64,000 nucleotides of DNA from Calamus simplicifolius (taxonomy: Eukaryota; Streptophyta; Magnoliopsida; Arecales; Arecaceae). Location of the stretch: assembly GCA_900491605.1 (NCBI GenBank), contig UESW01001799.1:114504-178503 (forward strand), read 5' to 3'. The notes beneath the pieces were generated by a model. That model was given only the letters and a program-made list of their open reading frames with translations, was not told the DNA's origin and did no database searches. Within the stretch, counting starts at the first letter, position 1. Each line of letters opens with the position of its first letter. The translations under genes were made by a program, and so were the position numbers. This document shows, piece by piece, positions 1 through 11,745 of this stretch.

Positions 1-1320
1 ATTATTTTCCTCCTTCTCCATCTTAAAAATGACAATTAAAATTACAGGGTTGTCTCATTCCCGTATTCATTCAAGAACAAATCTATTAGAACAAATATAG
101 TAAAACATGACATATGGTGACAATTCTTTTATTATGACTATTCATACTTAAAAAGTACTTTGGAAAGTATAAATAAATGATATTAGCCACATGAGAAAGC
201 ACTGTTGGAAATAAATCTAAGACATACCTTGACCTCACAAGAACTAGATGGGGGATCTATTGAAACCTTTTGTTTGCAAGTTTATTTATTGTTGTTAGCA
301 AGATCCTTGTGAGCTGTTTTCACCTGTGGAGTTGACAATGCAAATAATTATATAGACTTGAATGTCATCATTGGTAAATACACATTATCACTATGAAAAC
401 AGTCACGACTTAGGAAGATATGTTATTATAGAACGAAATAGAACCGCTTAAAACAAACACACTATACTTACAGATGACTGCCAAATAAGAGGACTGAAAG
501 ATAATAATAGAATATTAAAAAAATTATCTATTTTCCTCACTAAAATCAAATTGCAGACCAAAGGAATACTGGAATAGAAGGTACCAGCTCATTTTGGCTT
601 GTTGCGTGGTGCTCAAATTCTTCCATTACTTTACCTAACATTGACTCCAAAAGTTGCAGGTAGACAACAACAGTCTTATATCCTTTTTACATCCATTAAA
701 ATCAATTAATTAATTTATAAGAGAAAAATAGATAATCTTACCAGCGGAACTTGTTCAGGCCTCTTGCTTGATAGAACCGTATGTATAAGCATATTCAATG
801 GACGTTAAGAAGTCTATTCAGCACGATATGCTGGATGCTAAGAAACATTGAAAATAATCATTCATTAGAATGAATTTGAAATTTAGCATACTAACCATTT
901 CAGCAGATACAATTGAAATTCTCCACTTGAATTATGCTCTATATATACAGCATCATTTTCCTTCACTGATTGACTTCTCAATAAGGAATTCTTGAAAGGT
1001 TCTAAATTTTTCTCAAAAATTTTTTTCATTGAGTTGGAAGGTTTAGAATTCCCGCCATATCCAAGAACCATTTCCTCCCATTTGTTTCCATTCACCATAA
1101 GATTTGAGAGCTAGAACACAGTCCACAACCCTGCACTTTTCCCTCCCTAAACTTCCAGAAAGTAGAATTACATAGAGGAACAAAAGGTCAAAAAGCACTT
1201 TATATACATTAACATTGAATTATACAGCAACACTTTGAAGAAGTTTGACAAAGCTACAAATTTATAAGGTTGGAATTAGAGGAAATTCAAGAACTCGTCG
1301 CAATATCCATCAAGCTACCA
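1..1320 (-). pseudogene. KIN14 kinesin pseudo-repeat, unit 1 (partial, cut by window edge)
   Basis: This is the most downstream of three tandem copies of the middle part of a kinesin-14 gene. Recognisable exons on the minus strand are 896-1110 (linker after the CH domain, with KWEEM and FEKNLEPFKNSLLRS), about 745-815 (MLIHTVLSSKRPEQVPL), about 570-660 (LLESMLGKVMEEFEH), about 212-330 (KQKVSIDPPSSSCEVK) and 1-21 (start of the coiled-coil exon MEKEENN). Decay is visible. The 212-330 exon has an in-frame TAA where unit 3 has TCA, the LLESML exon has lost its AG acceptor (TGCAA instead of TGCAG), and the 896-1110 exon carries indels relative to unit 3. The motor exons of this unit would lie to the left of the window. 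The family assignment rests on my knowledge of plant KIN14 sequences. Confidence 0.75.
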
Positions 1321-2371
1321 TATCCATGGATATGGTTAGTTTGATTATTTACGTACTTCCCATTATGTCATTGATTTGAGTTCACAGGTGATGGTGCCTT
1401 CAGATTAAGCATATCAAGACTTGCTATTATATTATGAACATGTGTGGGTCCTCCATCTTTCCTTGCTAATGCTGCTTTAAGGGAAGCTACCTAAAAAATG
1501 GCAAAAAAGAAAGAAACTTGATTTCAGAAAGGACATAGAAATGTGAAACAAAAGGATATGCCTCATTCATCAATTTACAGGTGGCAAAAGAAGAGGCAAA
1601 AAACCTGTTCCCTGAGCTCTTTGGCTTCTCCACTTTCTTTATTTAGTTGTGCAGCACCAAGTTCAATGGTAGCAACCCACTCAGCTAATTTAAGTGTGCT
1701 AATAGCTTCTCCAATAGCATCCATCTCAGGACTTATATGGACAAACATCAATGTTTTTACTTGCCCACCTGATATGCAAATTTATAGAACTCAGTGATAT
1801 AGAGATAGAACTTCTTTTAACTCACATTGACAAATTAGCATTATTAAAAGCATATATTTACCAAGATAGTCTTGAAGTAATTGCATGAGTTTACTATTTC
1901 TCTAAGGAACATGCGAGTTCTTCTGGGCAAGAGCAGATATTACATCGCCTAGAGTTGAGAGTGATTTGTTTATATGTTGTGCCTCTTTTAGCCTTTCTCC
2001 TGTGACCTCAGATTTATCAACTCTTTCACTGCCTGCAAGATCAACTAAATGTATGCATCCACGAAGGATGGTTCCAGATGTCATATCTCTTCCTTGAACA
2101 TGAAGAGTCAAGCAACTGCAAGCAAAATCCTTTGACATCTCATACTCATGTATTTGAATTTCATTTAATCTGTTATGGATCAAGTACAAAATTAAATATA
2201 ATTGCACACCTATGAGAACGGCTGCTATGATCATTCAGTGCTGTAGCACCTACTGCACGGTTCTTCTGCCCAATTTTCATCACTTCATTGACATCCGTTG
2301 TTGATGAAATAGGGACTAAGTTTGCATCAGGTACATTAAGTCCCTTCTGGGAACTATTTTGAATTTCTAAT

Positions 2372-2631
2372 GTATTTTCATGTTAAGGAAATTTATTATT
2401 ATTGTCAGAAAAAGTTGAACAACAAGAACATACTAGCAATAAAAATTATGTTTAGAAACACACCTGATTTTTTCCAATAACGAACTAATAGACTTATCGA
2501 AACATCCAACTATAGAAAGGGAAAAATCTAAGGCAAACTATTACATATAACAAAAACATTTACTTGCATAGAAAATCAGACACATTAAGGAAATGCTTTG
2601 AATAAGAAATAAATAACAGTGAGAAGGATAT
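2372..2631 (-). other. U12-type AT-AC intron in the kinesin motor (unit 2)
   Basis: Between exons 2632-2804 and 2210-2371 no GT-AG intron keeps the frame. Reading the minus strand, the upstream exon ends AACAAAAG and the intron starts ATATCCTTC, which is the U12 5' splice-site consensus. It ends in AC at 2373-2372. TTCCTTAAC, the canonical U12 branch-site motif, lies at 2390-2382, about ten bases before the 3' end. Splicing AT-AC gives AG|A in phase and joins LLTTDGLNKR to LEIQNSSQ, as expected for KIN14 motors. Length is 260 bases. Confidence 0.88.
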
Positions 2632-3093
2632 CTTTTGTTAAGACCATCAGTAGTAAGGAGGTCTTGCTCATTATAAATTTCAATTATTTGAACAAAGATT
2701 TTGTAAACAAATGTGCCTTTTCTTTATTCTGAGAGTTTAAACAGGTCACCAAGTGCCCTATAATTCACACCCTTTGTTTGCTCGTTCTGATCCTTAGGTC
2801 CACTCTGTATAACATATATGATCAGGTCAACCAAGATAGTTGGTCCACTGCATCTCAACTTTTTGTGTGATAACACTTTAATGTTCAAAGTATCAAAATA
2901 TAATGACAAGAAATCATGTAAATGCAAACTCCAGTCAGTCTGTGAAAGCATGCAACTCTTTATCTTGCTTGTGAGTTGTCAAATTTCTTACCATGGTATA
3001 TGTTTTCCCTGATCTAGTTTGGCCATAAGCAAATATACAAATATTATAACCATCAAGAAGAGATCGGATCAGAGGTTGCATATATGAGAATAC

Positions 3094-3738
3094 CTTAGAT
3101 TAATCATTCCACTGAATATGCTTATACATACGGTTCTATCAGGCAAGAGGCCTCAAGAAGTTCCGCTGGTAAGATTATCTATTTTTGTCCTATAAATTAA
3201 TTAATTAATTTTAATTGATGTAAAAAGGACATAAGACTGCTATTGTCTACATGCAGCTTTTGGAGTCAATGTTAGGTAAAGTAATAGAATAATTTGAGCA
3301 CCGTGAAGCAAGCCAAAATGAGCTGGTACCTTCTATTTAGTATTCCTTTGGTTTGCAGTTTGATTTAGCGAGGAAAATAGACAATCTTTTTTTTTTCATA
3401 TTCTACTAGTATCTTTCAGTCCTCTTGCTTGGCAGTCATCTGTAAGTGTAGTGTGTTTGTTTTAAGTAGTTCCATTTCTTTCTATAATAACATATTTTCC
3501 TAAGTCATGACTGTTTTCATAGTGATAATGTGTATTTACCAATGATGACATTCAGGTCTATATAATTATTTGCATTGTCAACTCCACAGGTGAAAATAGC
3601 TCTCAAGGGTCTTGCTGATAGCAATAAATCAACTTGCAAACAAAAGGTTTCAATAGATCCCCCATCTAGTTCTTGTGAGTCAAGGTATGTCTCAGATTTA
3701 TTTCCGCACTTAAATTTGCTGAGCGGGTTGCTACCGTT
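3094..3738 (+). repeat. inverted chimeric segment inside the kinesin repeat
   Basis: From about 3113 to 3704 the plus strand is the reverse complement of the unit-1/unit-3 type segment (about 205-800): the MLIH exon, LLESML exon and KQKVSIDPP exon now read on the plus strand. At 3705-3738 it jumps to a piece of the motor exon, also inverted (TLKFAERVATVE on the plus strand). Normal minus-strand order resumes near 3739. The left junction cuts the P-loop exon near 3093. The LLESML copy here has a TAA (V-I-E-stop). The 34-base motor piece resembles unit 3 rather than unit 2, but lacks the single-base deletion seen in unit 3. Confidence 0.8.
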
Positions 3739-4649
3739 GAAATTAGGAAGATATGTTATTATAGAAAGAAATGGAACCACTTAAAACAAACACACTACAC
3801 TTACAGATGATTGCCAAACAAGAGGACTGAAAGATACTAATAGAATATGAAAAAAAAAAGATTGTCTATTTTCCTTGCTAAAATCAACTACAACCAAAGG
3901 AATATTGGAATAGAAGGCAGCTCATTTTGGCTTGCCCACGGTGCTCAAATTCTTCCATTACTTTACCTAACATTGACTCCAAAAGCCTCAGGTAGACAAC
4001 AACAGTCTTATGTCCTTTTTACATTCATTAAAATTAATTAATTTATTTATAGGACAAAATAGATAATCTTTCCAGCGAAACTTCTTTAGGCCTTTGCCTA
4101 TAGAACCGTATGTATAAGCATATTCAGTGGTCGTTGAGAATTCTGTTCAGCACGATATGCTGGATGCTAAGAAACACTGAAGATAATCATTCATTGGAAT
4201 GAATTTGAAATTTAGCATACTAACCATTTCAGTAGATTCATTTGAAATTCCGCCATTTAAATTATGCTCCATATATACAACATCATTTTCATTCACTAAT
4301 TGACTTCTCAACAGGGAATTCTCGAAAGGTTCTGAATTTTCCTCAAAAAATATTCCCTGAGTTGGAAGGTGTAGAATTCCCGCCATATTTCTAAGAACCA
4401 TTTCCTCCCATTTGTTTCCATTCACCATAAGATTTGACAGGTAGAACACAGTCCACAACCCTAGCACTTCTCCCTTCCTAAACTTCCAGAAAGCAGAATT
4501 ACATAGAGGAACAAAAGGTCAAAAAGCACTTTATATACATTAACATTGAATTATACAACAACACTTTGAAGAAGCTTGACAAAGTCACAAAATTATAAGG
4601 TTGGAATTAGAGGAAATTTAAGAACTCGTCGCAATATCCATCAAGCTAC

Positions 4650-7600
4650 CATATCCATGGATATGGTTAGTTTGATTATTTATGTACTTCCCATTTTGCC
4701 ATTGATTTGAGTTCACAGTGATGGTGCCTTCAGATTGAGCATATCAGGACTTGCTATTATATTCTGAACATGCGCAGATCCTCCATCTTTCCTTGCTAAT
4801 GCTGCTTTAAGGCAAGCTACCTAAAAAATGACAAAAAAGAAAGAAACTTGATTTCAGAAAGGATACAGAAATGTGAAACAGAAGGATATGCCTCATTCAT
4901 CAATTTAGAGATGGCAAAAGAAGAGGCAAAAAACCTATTCCCTGAGCTCTTTGGCTTCTCACTTTCTTTATTTAGTCGTGCAGCACCAAGTTCAACGTAG
5001 CAACCCGCTCAGCAAATTTAAGTGTGCTAATAGCTTCTCCAATAGCATCCATCTCAGAGGACTTATGGACAAACATCAATGTTTTTGCTTGCCCACCTGA
5101 TATGCAAATTTATAGAACTCAGTGACATAGAGATAGAACTTCTTTTAACTCACATTGACAAATTAGCATTATTAAGCATATATTTTACCAAGACAGTCTT
5201 GAAGTAATTGCATGAGTTTACTATTTCTGTAAGGAACATGCGAGTTCTTCTGGGCAAGAGCAGATATTACATCGCCTAGAGCTGAGAGTGATTTGTTTAT
5301 ATGCTGTGCCTCTTTTAGCCTTTCTCCTGTGACCTCAGATTTATCAACTCTTTCACTACCTACAAGATCAACTAAATGTATGCATCCACGAAGGATGGTT
5401 CCAGATGTCATATCTCTTCCTTGAACATGAACAGTCAAGCAACTGCAAGCAAAATCCTTTGACATCACATACTCATGTAATTGAATTTCATTTATTCTGT
5501 TATGGATCAAGTACAAAATTAAATATAATTGCACACCTATGAGAACGGCTGCTATGATCATTCAGTGTTGTAGCACCTACTGCACGGTTCTTCTGCCCAA
5601 TATTCATCACTCAATGACATCGTTGTTGATGAAACAGGGACTAAGTTTGCATCAGGTCCCTTCTGGGAACTATTTTGAATTTCTAATGTATTTTCATGTT
5701 AAGGAAATTTATTATTGTCAGAAAAAGTTGAACAACAAGAACATATTAGCAATAAAAATTATGTTTAGAAACACACCTGATTTTTTCCAATAACGAACTA
5801 ATAGACTTATCGAAACATCCAACTATAGAAAGGGAAAAATCTAAGGCAAACTATTACATATAACAAAAACATTTACTTGCATAGGAAATCAGACACATTA
5901 AGGAAATGCTTTGAATCAGAAATAAATAACAGTGAGAAGGATATCTTTGTTAAGACCATCAGTAGTAAGGAGGTCTCTCACTTGCTCATTATAAATTTCA
6001 ATCATTTGAACAGAGATTTCGTAAACAAATGTGCCTTTTCTTTGTTCTGAGAGTTTAAACAGGTCACCAAGTGCCCTATAATTCACACCGTTTGTTTGCT
6101 TGTTCTGATCCTTAGGTCCACTCTGTATAACATATATGATCAGGTCAACCAAGATAGTTGGTCCACTGCATCTCAACTTTTTGTGTGATAACACTTTAAT
6201 GTTCAAAGTATCAAATATAATGACAAGAAATCATGTAAATGCAAACTTCAGTCTGTCTGTGAAAGCATGCAACTCTTTATCTTGCTTATGAGTTGTCAAA
6301 TTTCTTACCATGGTATATGTTTTCCCTGATCCAGTTTGGCCATAAGCAAATATACAAATATTATAACCATCAAGAACAGATCGGATCAGAGGTTGCATAT
6401 ATGAGAATACCTCCTCTGTGGTATGATAAGAAAGAAGTTAATGGCTGCTCGAGATGCTTTTGTATGGAAAGTCAGAAAAAACACTGCATCAAATAACCTT
6501 GGGTTGCTGATGGACTAAAAACTTTATTGAAATTGAAAGTTCTACACCCTTCTTTTCCATTCTTTGTAGGGGTGATAATTATGATATTTCCATCATCGAG
6601 ACGACCGATAGTGCTACTACTTAGTTGTCCAGGTCGGAAGGGTCTCACTCGGCAATAGACCCTAATGCTTCCTATTAATGGGAAAATCATGTTAGTCGCT
6701 AGAAGTTTACTTCACAACATATGAATATAAAGAAATGGCTAGAAAGTTTACCTTTCAGATCTTGCAATTGATTGTAGAGCTTTCTATTTTCTTCAAGAAC
6801 TTTGTGATAACCTGAAGCTGCATGAGTAAGGCTGAGAAGATGCTTGCCTGTTATACAAAATAACAGTAGAAGAGAGCATAAATATTTGTCAATGAATTCG
6901 ATAACCTCGACAGATTCACTCATGAATTGCTTTATGTCTTATCAAGCTTACTGAATTCCTCAGAGTACTTCATTTGCATGAACTCCATACCAGCTTTAGT
7001 AATTTGAAGAGTACACTTTAATTCCTACAAAAAAAAACAACTACTGATTTAAAATGATTAATCTAACCTTTAAATGAAATTACCCAGGAACTACCACTAA
7101 ACCAGTGTCATTACCTGAATATCTCTTTGCTGTTGCTCAAATATCTTATGTTGCTTCAAAATCTTGTCTTTTGATGCTTCTTCTTCTTTTGTGTTCTTAT
7201 AAATGTAGCTCTCTTTCTTTGACTTTGTGAAATTATTTTCCTCCATCTCCATCTTAAAAATGACAATTAAAATTACAGGGTTGTCTCATTCCCGTATTCA
7301 TTCAAGAACAAATTATTAGAACAAATATAGTAAAACATGACATATGGTGACAATTCTTTTATTATGACTATTCATACTTAAAAAGTACTTTAGAAAGTAG
7401 AAATAAATGATATTAGCCGCATAAGAAAGCACTGTTGGAAATAAATCTGAGACATACCTTGACCTCACAAGAACTAGATGGGGGGTCTATTGAAACCTTT
7501 TGTTTGCAAGTTGATTTATTGCTGTCAGCAAGACCTTTGAGAGCTGTTTTCACATGTGGAGTTGACAATGCAAATAATTATATAGACCTGAATGTTATCA

Positions 7601-8515
7601 TTGGTAAATACACATTATCACTATGAAAACAGTCATGACTTAGGAAGATATGTTATTATAGAAAGAAATGAACCACTTAAAACAAACACACTACACTTAC
7701 AGATGACTGTCAAATAAGAGGACTGAAAGATACTAATATAATATGAAAAAAAAGATTGTCTATTTTCCTTGCTAAAATCAAACTGCAGACCAAAGGAATA
7801 CTGGAATAGAAGGTACCAACTCATTTTGGCTTGCTATGCGGTGCTCAAATTCTTCCATTACTTTACCTAACATTGACTCCAAAAGCTGCAGGTAGACAAT
7901 AGCAGTCTTATGTCCTTTTTACATCCATTAAAATTAATTAATTAATTTATAGGACAAAAATAGATAATCTCCTCTTGCTGATAGAATCGTATGTATAAGC
8001 ATATCAGTGAACATTGAGAAGTCTGTTCAGCAGGATATGCTGGATGCTAAGAAACACTGAAGATAATCATTCATTGGAATGAATTTGAAATTTAGCATAC
8101 TAACCATTTCAGCAGATTCAATTGAAATTCCTCCATTTAAATTATGCTCCATATATACAACATCATTTTCATTCACTGATTTACTTCGCAACAGGGAATT
8201 CTTGAAAGGTTCTGAATTTTTCTCAAAAATTTTTCCCTGAGTTGGAAGGTTTAGAATTCCTGCCATATTTCCAAGAACCATTTCCTCCCATTTGTTTCTA
8301 TTCACCATAAGATTTGAGAGCTAGAACACAGTCCACAACCTTGGCATTTTCCCTCCCTAAACTTTCATAGAATTACATAGAGGAACAAAAGGTCAAAAAG
8401 CACTTTATATATTAACATTGAATTATACAGCAACACTTTGAAGAAGTTTGACAAAGCTACAAAATTATAAGGTTGGAATTAGTGGAAATTCAAGGTCGCA
8501 ATATCCATCAAGCTT
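4650..8515 (-). pseudogene. KIN14 kinesin pseudo-repeat, unit 3 (most complete motor copy)
   Basis: This copy carries nearly the whole KIN14 body on the minus strand. Exons: 8105-8320 (linker, KNSEPFKNSLLRS), 7817-7885 (LLESMLGKVMEEFEHRIAS), 7458-7553, 7115-7252 and 6952-7024 (coiled coil, ITKAGMEFMQMKYSEEF), 6752-6847 (neck, HAASGYHKVLEENRKLYNQ), 6498-6671 (GSIRVYCRVRPF to FSPSATQ), 6309-6415 (P-loop, intact GQTGSGKT), 5945-6122, 5537-5687, 5189-5442 (DLVGSERVDKSE, intact YRNSKL), 4935-5096 (KFAERVAT), from 4820 (VACLKAALARKDGG). It would be a minus-end-directed microtubule motor. Lesions: one base missing at the end of 5945-6122, an 11-base net loss in 5537-5687, two single-base losses in 4935-5096, a mutated acceptor before 7458-7553 (AT for AG), and loss of the MLIH exon's 3' part near 7980. 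Some could be draft-sequence errors, but together they indicate a pseudogene. Confidence 0.82.
5688..5944 (-). other. U12-type AT-AC intron in the kinesin motor (unit 3)
   Basis: This is the same intron as in unit 2. The minus strand starts ATATCCTTCTC at 5944 and ends TTTCCTTAACATGAAAATAC at 5688, with the U12 branch-site motif about ten bases before the AC terminus. Length is 257 bases. The upstream exon here ends AACAAAG with one A fewer than unit 2, which shifts the frame across the junction. The splice signals themselves are unchanged. Confidence 0.85.
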
Positions 8516-8850
8516 TGTTCCAATTAATTGAAGCAGCTTATTAAATTCACATTCACTTAGCATTCCAAAACAAAAAAAAATTCAATTAAACAAAAATGTG
8601 GAAAACAATATTTGAGTTAAATTAAATAAACAAACAAATAAAAAGATGGTTATCTTTATTGACTTTTTGTAATGTGGATATGGTAGGCAAGAAAAATTAG
8701 CTTCTTGAAAGTCGAGAGATAAACTACAACATAAAGATTCTTGAATAAATGCCTATGTGGACCATTTAAGCAAAATCATAATGTAAAGTGAGGGAGAAGT
8801 GTTTATTAGAGAAGTTCTATTATCTAATAACTACAATACACAATTCCTAC

Positions 8851-10062
8851 CTGCTCCAAGTTGGAAGCCTCAAACATTGGAAGACCAATCTCTTGCGCAG
8901 CCACAAGAAAGTTCCTTAAATTCTCAAAATACTGGTAAGCCGATAGGGCTGCGCCATCTGGGTGAAGAACTGAATCTCCTGGATTTACAGCTACCTGAAA
9001 AGGAAGCAATATCTGAGAAACTAAACTGAAGCAGGCTTTTAAAGTAAAAAAAAAAAGAAAGGAAAAAAAAGTTGGGGAGAGCGAGGTAGAAGTTGAAGAT
9101 TAGAATTTTGTCACCCAAGTAGACTTACCCTTGGCACAGCACCAGGGTGAACCTTGTTGAGTGCCTTGCAAAGAATCGACCCATTTCTCAACCTGAATTA
9201 CTGGTCTGGCAAATCCTTTGCAAGGACTATGCCAACCGTCTTTCTCAGCCACCCAGTTGCCTCATATCTTCTATGCCAACCATCTTTCTCAGCGGAACAA
9301 AACATTGAAAAATAAAAGGAACAAAGGAATATTTTTTCAAACAACTGGAACAAAAATTAATACTGTAGATTGACTCAAAATGAAGAAAGTCTTCAACAAT
9401 CCTTCAAATAAAACTTAAAGCACGAAACTTCTTTAAGTATGATCATGATCTAGGGAAAAAGGATAGCCACAAACACATACAATTTTTGGTGAGAAATATA
9501 TACAAAAGTCGATCTCCAGAGCTATTGATTTTTGAAGATTCCATTAAAAAAAAAGGCATAGGGTTTCTTATTTGAATTCATTAAAATATCGGATCAATGA
9601 CAAGAAGTAGCGAACTGTCCAATACTTCCTACATGCCTTTTTGTTTTTTTTTAGCAAACATTTTGTGTCACCTCTTTTGATAAAATTCTAGATCATCGAC
9701 AATCTTAGATAGGAGAAAAAAAGAGGGGATAAAACTAGTAAAATATGTGTATATTAATATATAAATCAACAAAGAAAGAACCTAAAACTATCTTCTTGAT
9801 AAGCAAATATCAGATATACATTTTGATAGTAAACGAGTAGAAGCCCATTCAGTTCTACACCAAAACAAATCGACATACTTATCAAATCAACCAGGAGATT
9901 ATTCTATCACAAGAAAAGAAAAAGATCAAAGCTCAAAATGTCACCGGCTTCTTCTGCCTTCCTTGAAGCCAAATCCATATCGCTCAGCCTGGTCCCATGC
10001 TGCTTGAGAGCATCCTCCACCAAAGAAGCGACCGATATCGTCAACAGCCCCTCCGACGCCAT
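8851..10062 (-). pseudogene. KIN14 kinesin 5' exons 1-3 (start codon and CH domain), damaged
   Basis: Exon 1 is 9945-10062 (MASEGLLTISVASLVEDAL to ASRKAEEA, ATG at 10062). It ends in phase 1 at a GT donor. Exon 2 ends at 9129 with a GTAAGT donor and encodes RYEATGWLRKTVG, AKDLP and LCKALNKVHPGAVP. Exon 3 is 8851-8994, 48 codons (PDGAALSAYQYFENLRNF, ending NLEQ), with clean AG and GT borders. Together they form the N-terminal part of the calponin-homology domain of plant KIN14. Exon 2 is broken: about four codons are missing after AKDLP, an in-frame TAA lies at 9198-9200, and a 22-base piece (CTGAGAAAGAYGGTTGGCATAG) is repeated at the exon's 5' end so that no acceptor keeps the frame. The rest of the CH domain (the expected VVNCVLALKSYSEW exon) is not found before unit 3 begins at 8515. 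Confidence 0.8.
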
Positions 10063-10340
10063 TCCCCACCCAAAAAAAACTCTCGAAAAAAGAAAATAAC
10101 AAAATAGAGCTTCCACTGCCAAATCAAATCAGGCAAAAATCCGCTCTTTCCTTCCATTCTCCGGCAAAGAACTCAAGGCTTCTAGAAAAACAGAAAAATC
10201 GCTCAAGATTAAGGTTCACGATTGGAATTGGGACCCCTAGGCGAATAAAGGTGATAGCGTTAAAATAGAGACAACGGGGATTTTAACGTCTCCGCTTCTC
10301 CTCGCCGTCTGCCATTGCTTCGGGGACGTAGTTTAGGTGA
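10063..10340 (-). promoter_or_regulatory. presumed 5' UTR/promoter of the kinesin locus
   Basis: A short GC-richer stretch directly upstream of the kinesin ATG. It contains an inverted repeat CGTTAAAA (10258-10265) and TTTTAACG (10281-10288). No clear TATA box was found. Assignment rests mainly on position. Confidence 0.3.
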
Positions 10341-11745
10341 CAGGTTTTGATGAGGATTATAAAATACTCTAAGAAAGTCGTTCTCAAATTTGAAACCCGT
10401 TTACATATGGAAGGAGGCTTGGAGTGGAAACTTTGAAATTATTAATTTCAACTAAACCTGACATTACTAGACTTCTAATTGACCATTAAATCTTGTCAAA
10501 AATTCTTGCCTTTTGAGTGCAAGCTTGATTATAATGGACCATCAATTGGATGAGAATGAAAATAGTTTGAAACTTATTCAAAGAGGTGATTGCTTCTAAA
10601 TGGTAAGAGAATTTCACACAAATCTTTTAACCTCGTAAATATATCTTGCATCTTTGGATTGTAGAAGATTTGTTGCTTGAGTTATTTTACCTCTTTGCTG
10701 CCTTTACCTACGCTCAATAATGGTGCATTATAAAAAGGCAAGCATATTTGTGTTTGGGAATGTGAGGTTTCCATATTTCCACATGAAAGGATTTATAGAA
10801 TTGGCACAACTTTTTAAGCAATGTATACATCTATTTTATTTCATAATTTAACATTCCTTTTGCCTCTAGCTCTAAATCTAATGTCAATTCTCTACCTTGT
10901 TCGCATAGACATAGGACCGGCATTTGAATATTCAATACAAATAGAGATGGCTAGCAAATTATGATCCATAAAATGAAGATATGGTGCCTTTATGAGAGGG
11001 AGAAATAAGAGGAAAAAAGGTTTATTGTATGAGAGCAAAATCAGCATTTGTGATCATTTTAAAATAAGTTAACAACAAAATATTTACAAATAAAACGTCA
11101 ATCATGCCTCCCCAATAGTTATAAAATTAAAAGAGGATAGCTCAGCCAACTTTCCATGAGATGGGATGCATTGGAATCATATTAACCGCATTTAAGACAA
11201 GTAGTATGAGCACATATGGCAATATATCATGGTTATGATCTGTCTCTTTTAACTCTTTTTGAAAATAAATTAAGGCATGAACACCAAATATAACAAATGT
11301 TTATGTATATATCAAAATTTTCTTAATACCTTTCTTATATTTTGATTAATATGTAAGTGAAAGAATGATGTTTATTAATTTAATTAAGTACTAAATATAT
11401 ATGCGAATAACTTTTTGATGCATTAAATTTTTGTTTAAAATTTTAGAATAATGTGCTTCTTTGTACTCTTATGAATGAGACCTTGTTCAACTCTCTTACG
11501 CAACTTTTTTAGCAATTTCACCTCTTGGATCATATGGGTGAACTGAATGATGTAACTTTCTTGTCCTTTGAACAAGTTCCTGGACCTGAAAGTAAGGAAG
11601 TTGGTGCTCGGTGGCAATCTTATCTGTTAGAATTAATCACTTGTTTCCCTCAAACAAAATTAGGTACTTGTTCTTCAGTTAGCAGGGTCATCATATCCTA
11701 TCAATCATCCGTTATTATTCCTAAAACTTTAAACTTTAATAGCAT
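10341..11745. other. AT-rich intergenic DNA, no gene seen
   Basis: No coding exon, RNA gene or transposon end could be recognised. Short open frames (for example 11525-11776) match nothing I know and lack splice or start context. Confidence 0.5.

Larger units (their letters stand above)
1320..4650 (-). pseudogene. KIN14 kinesin pseudo-repeat, unit 2 (motor copy with internal inversion)
   Basis: Second tandem copy. Minus-strand exons read from the right: 4225-4440 (KWEEMVLRNMAGI), about 4060-4125, about 3905-3990. An inverted block (3094-3738) then replaces the coiled-coil and neck exons. The motor part follows: 2992 to about 3093 (truncated P-loop exon), 2632-2804 (SGPKDQNEQTKGVNYRALG), 2210-2371 (IQNSSQKGLNVPDANLV), 1862-2115 (HLVDLAGSERVDKSE), 1605-1768 (MFVHISPEMDAIGEAIST), and from 1490 (VASLKAALARKDGG) to a TGA at 1368-1370. 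Motor exon phases are mutually compatible. Lesions: a TAG in HVP*RNSKL inside 1862-2115, P-loop GQTGSGKT changed to GQTRSGKT, a 6-base deletion removing VR from NEQVRDLL, and a lost acceptor for 4225-4440 (CTAC for CTAG). No functional motor can be made from it. Confidence 0.82.
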
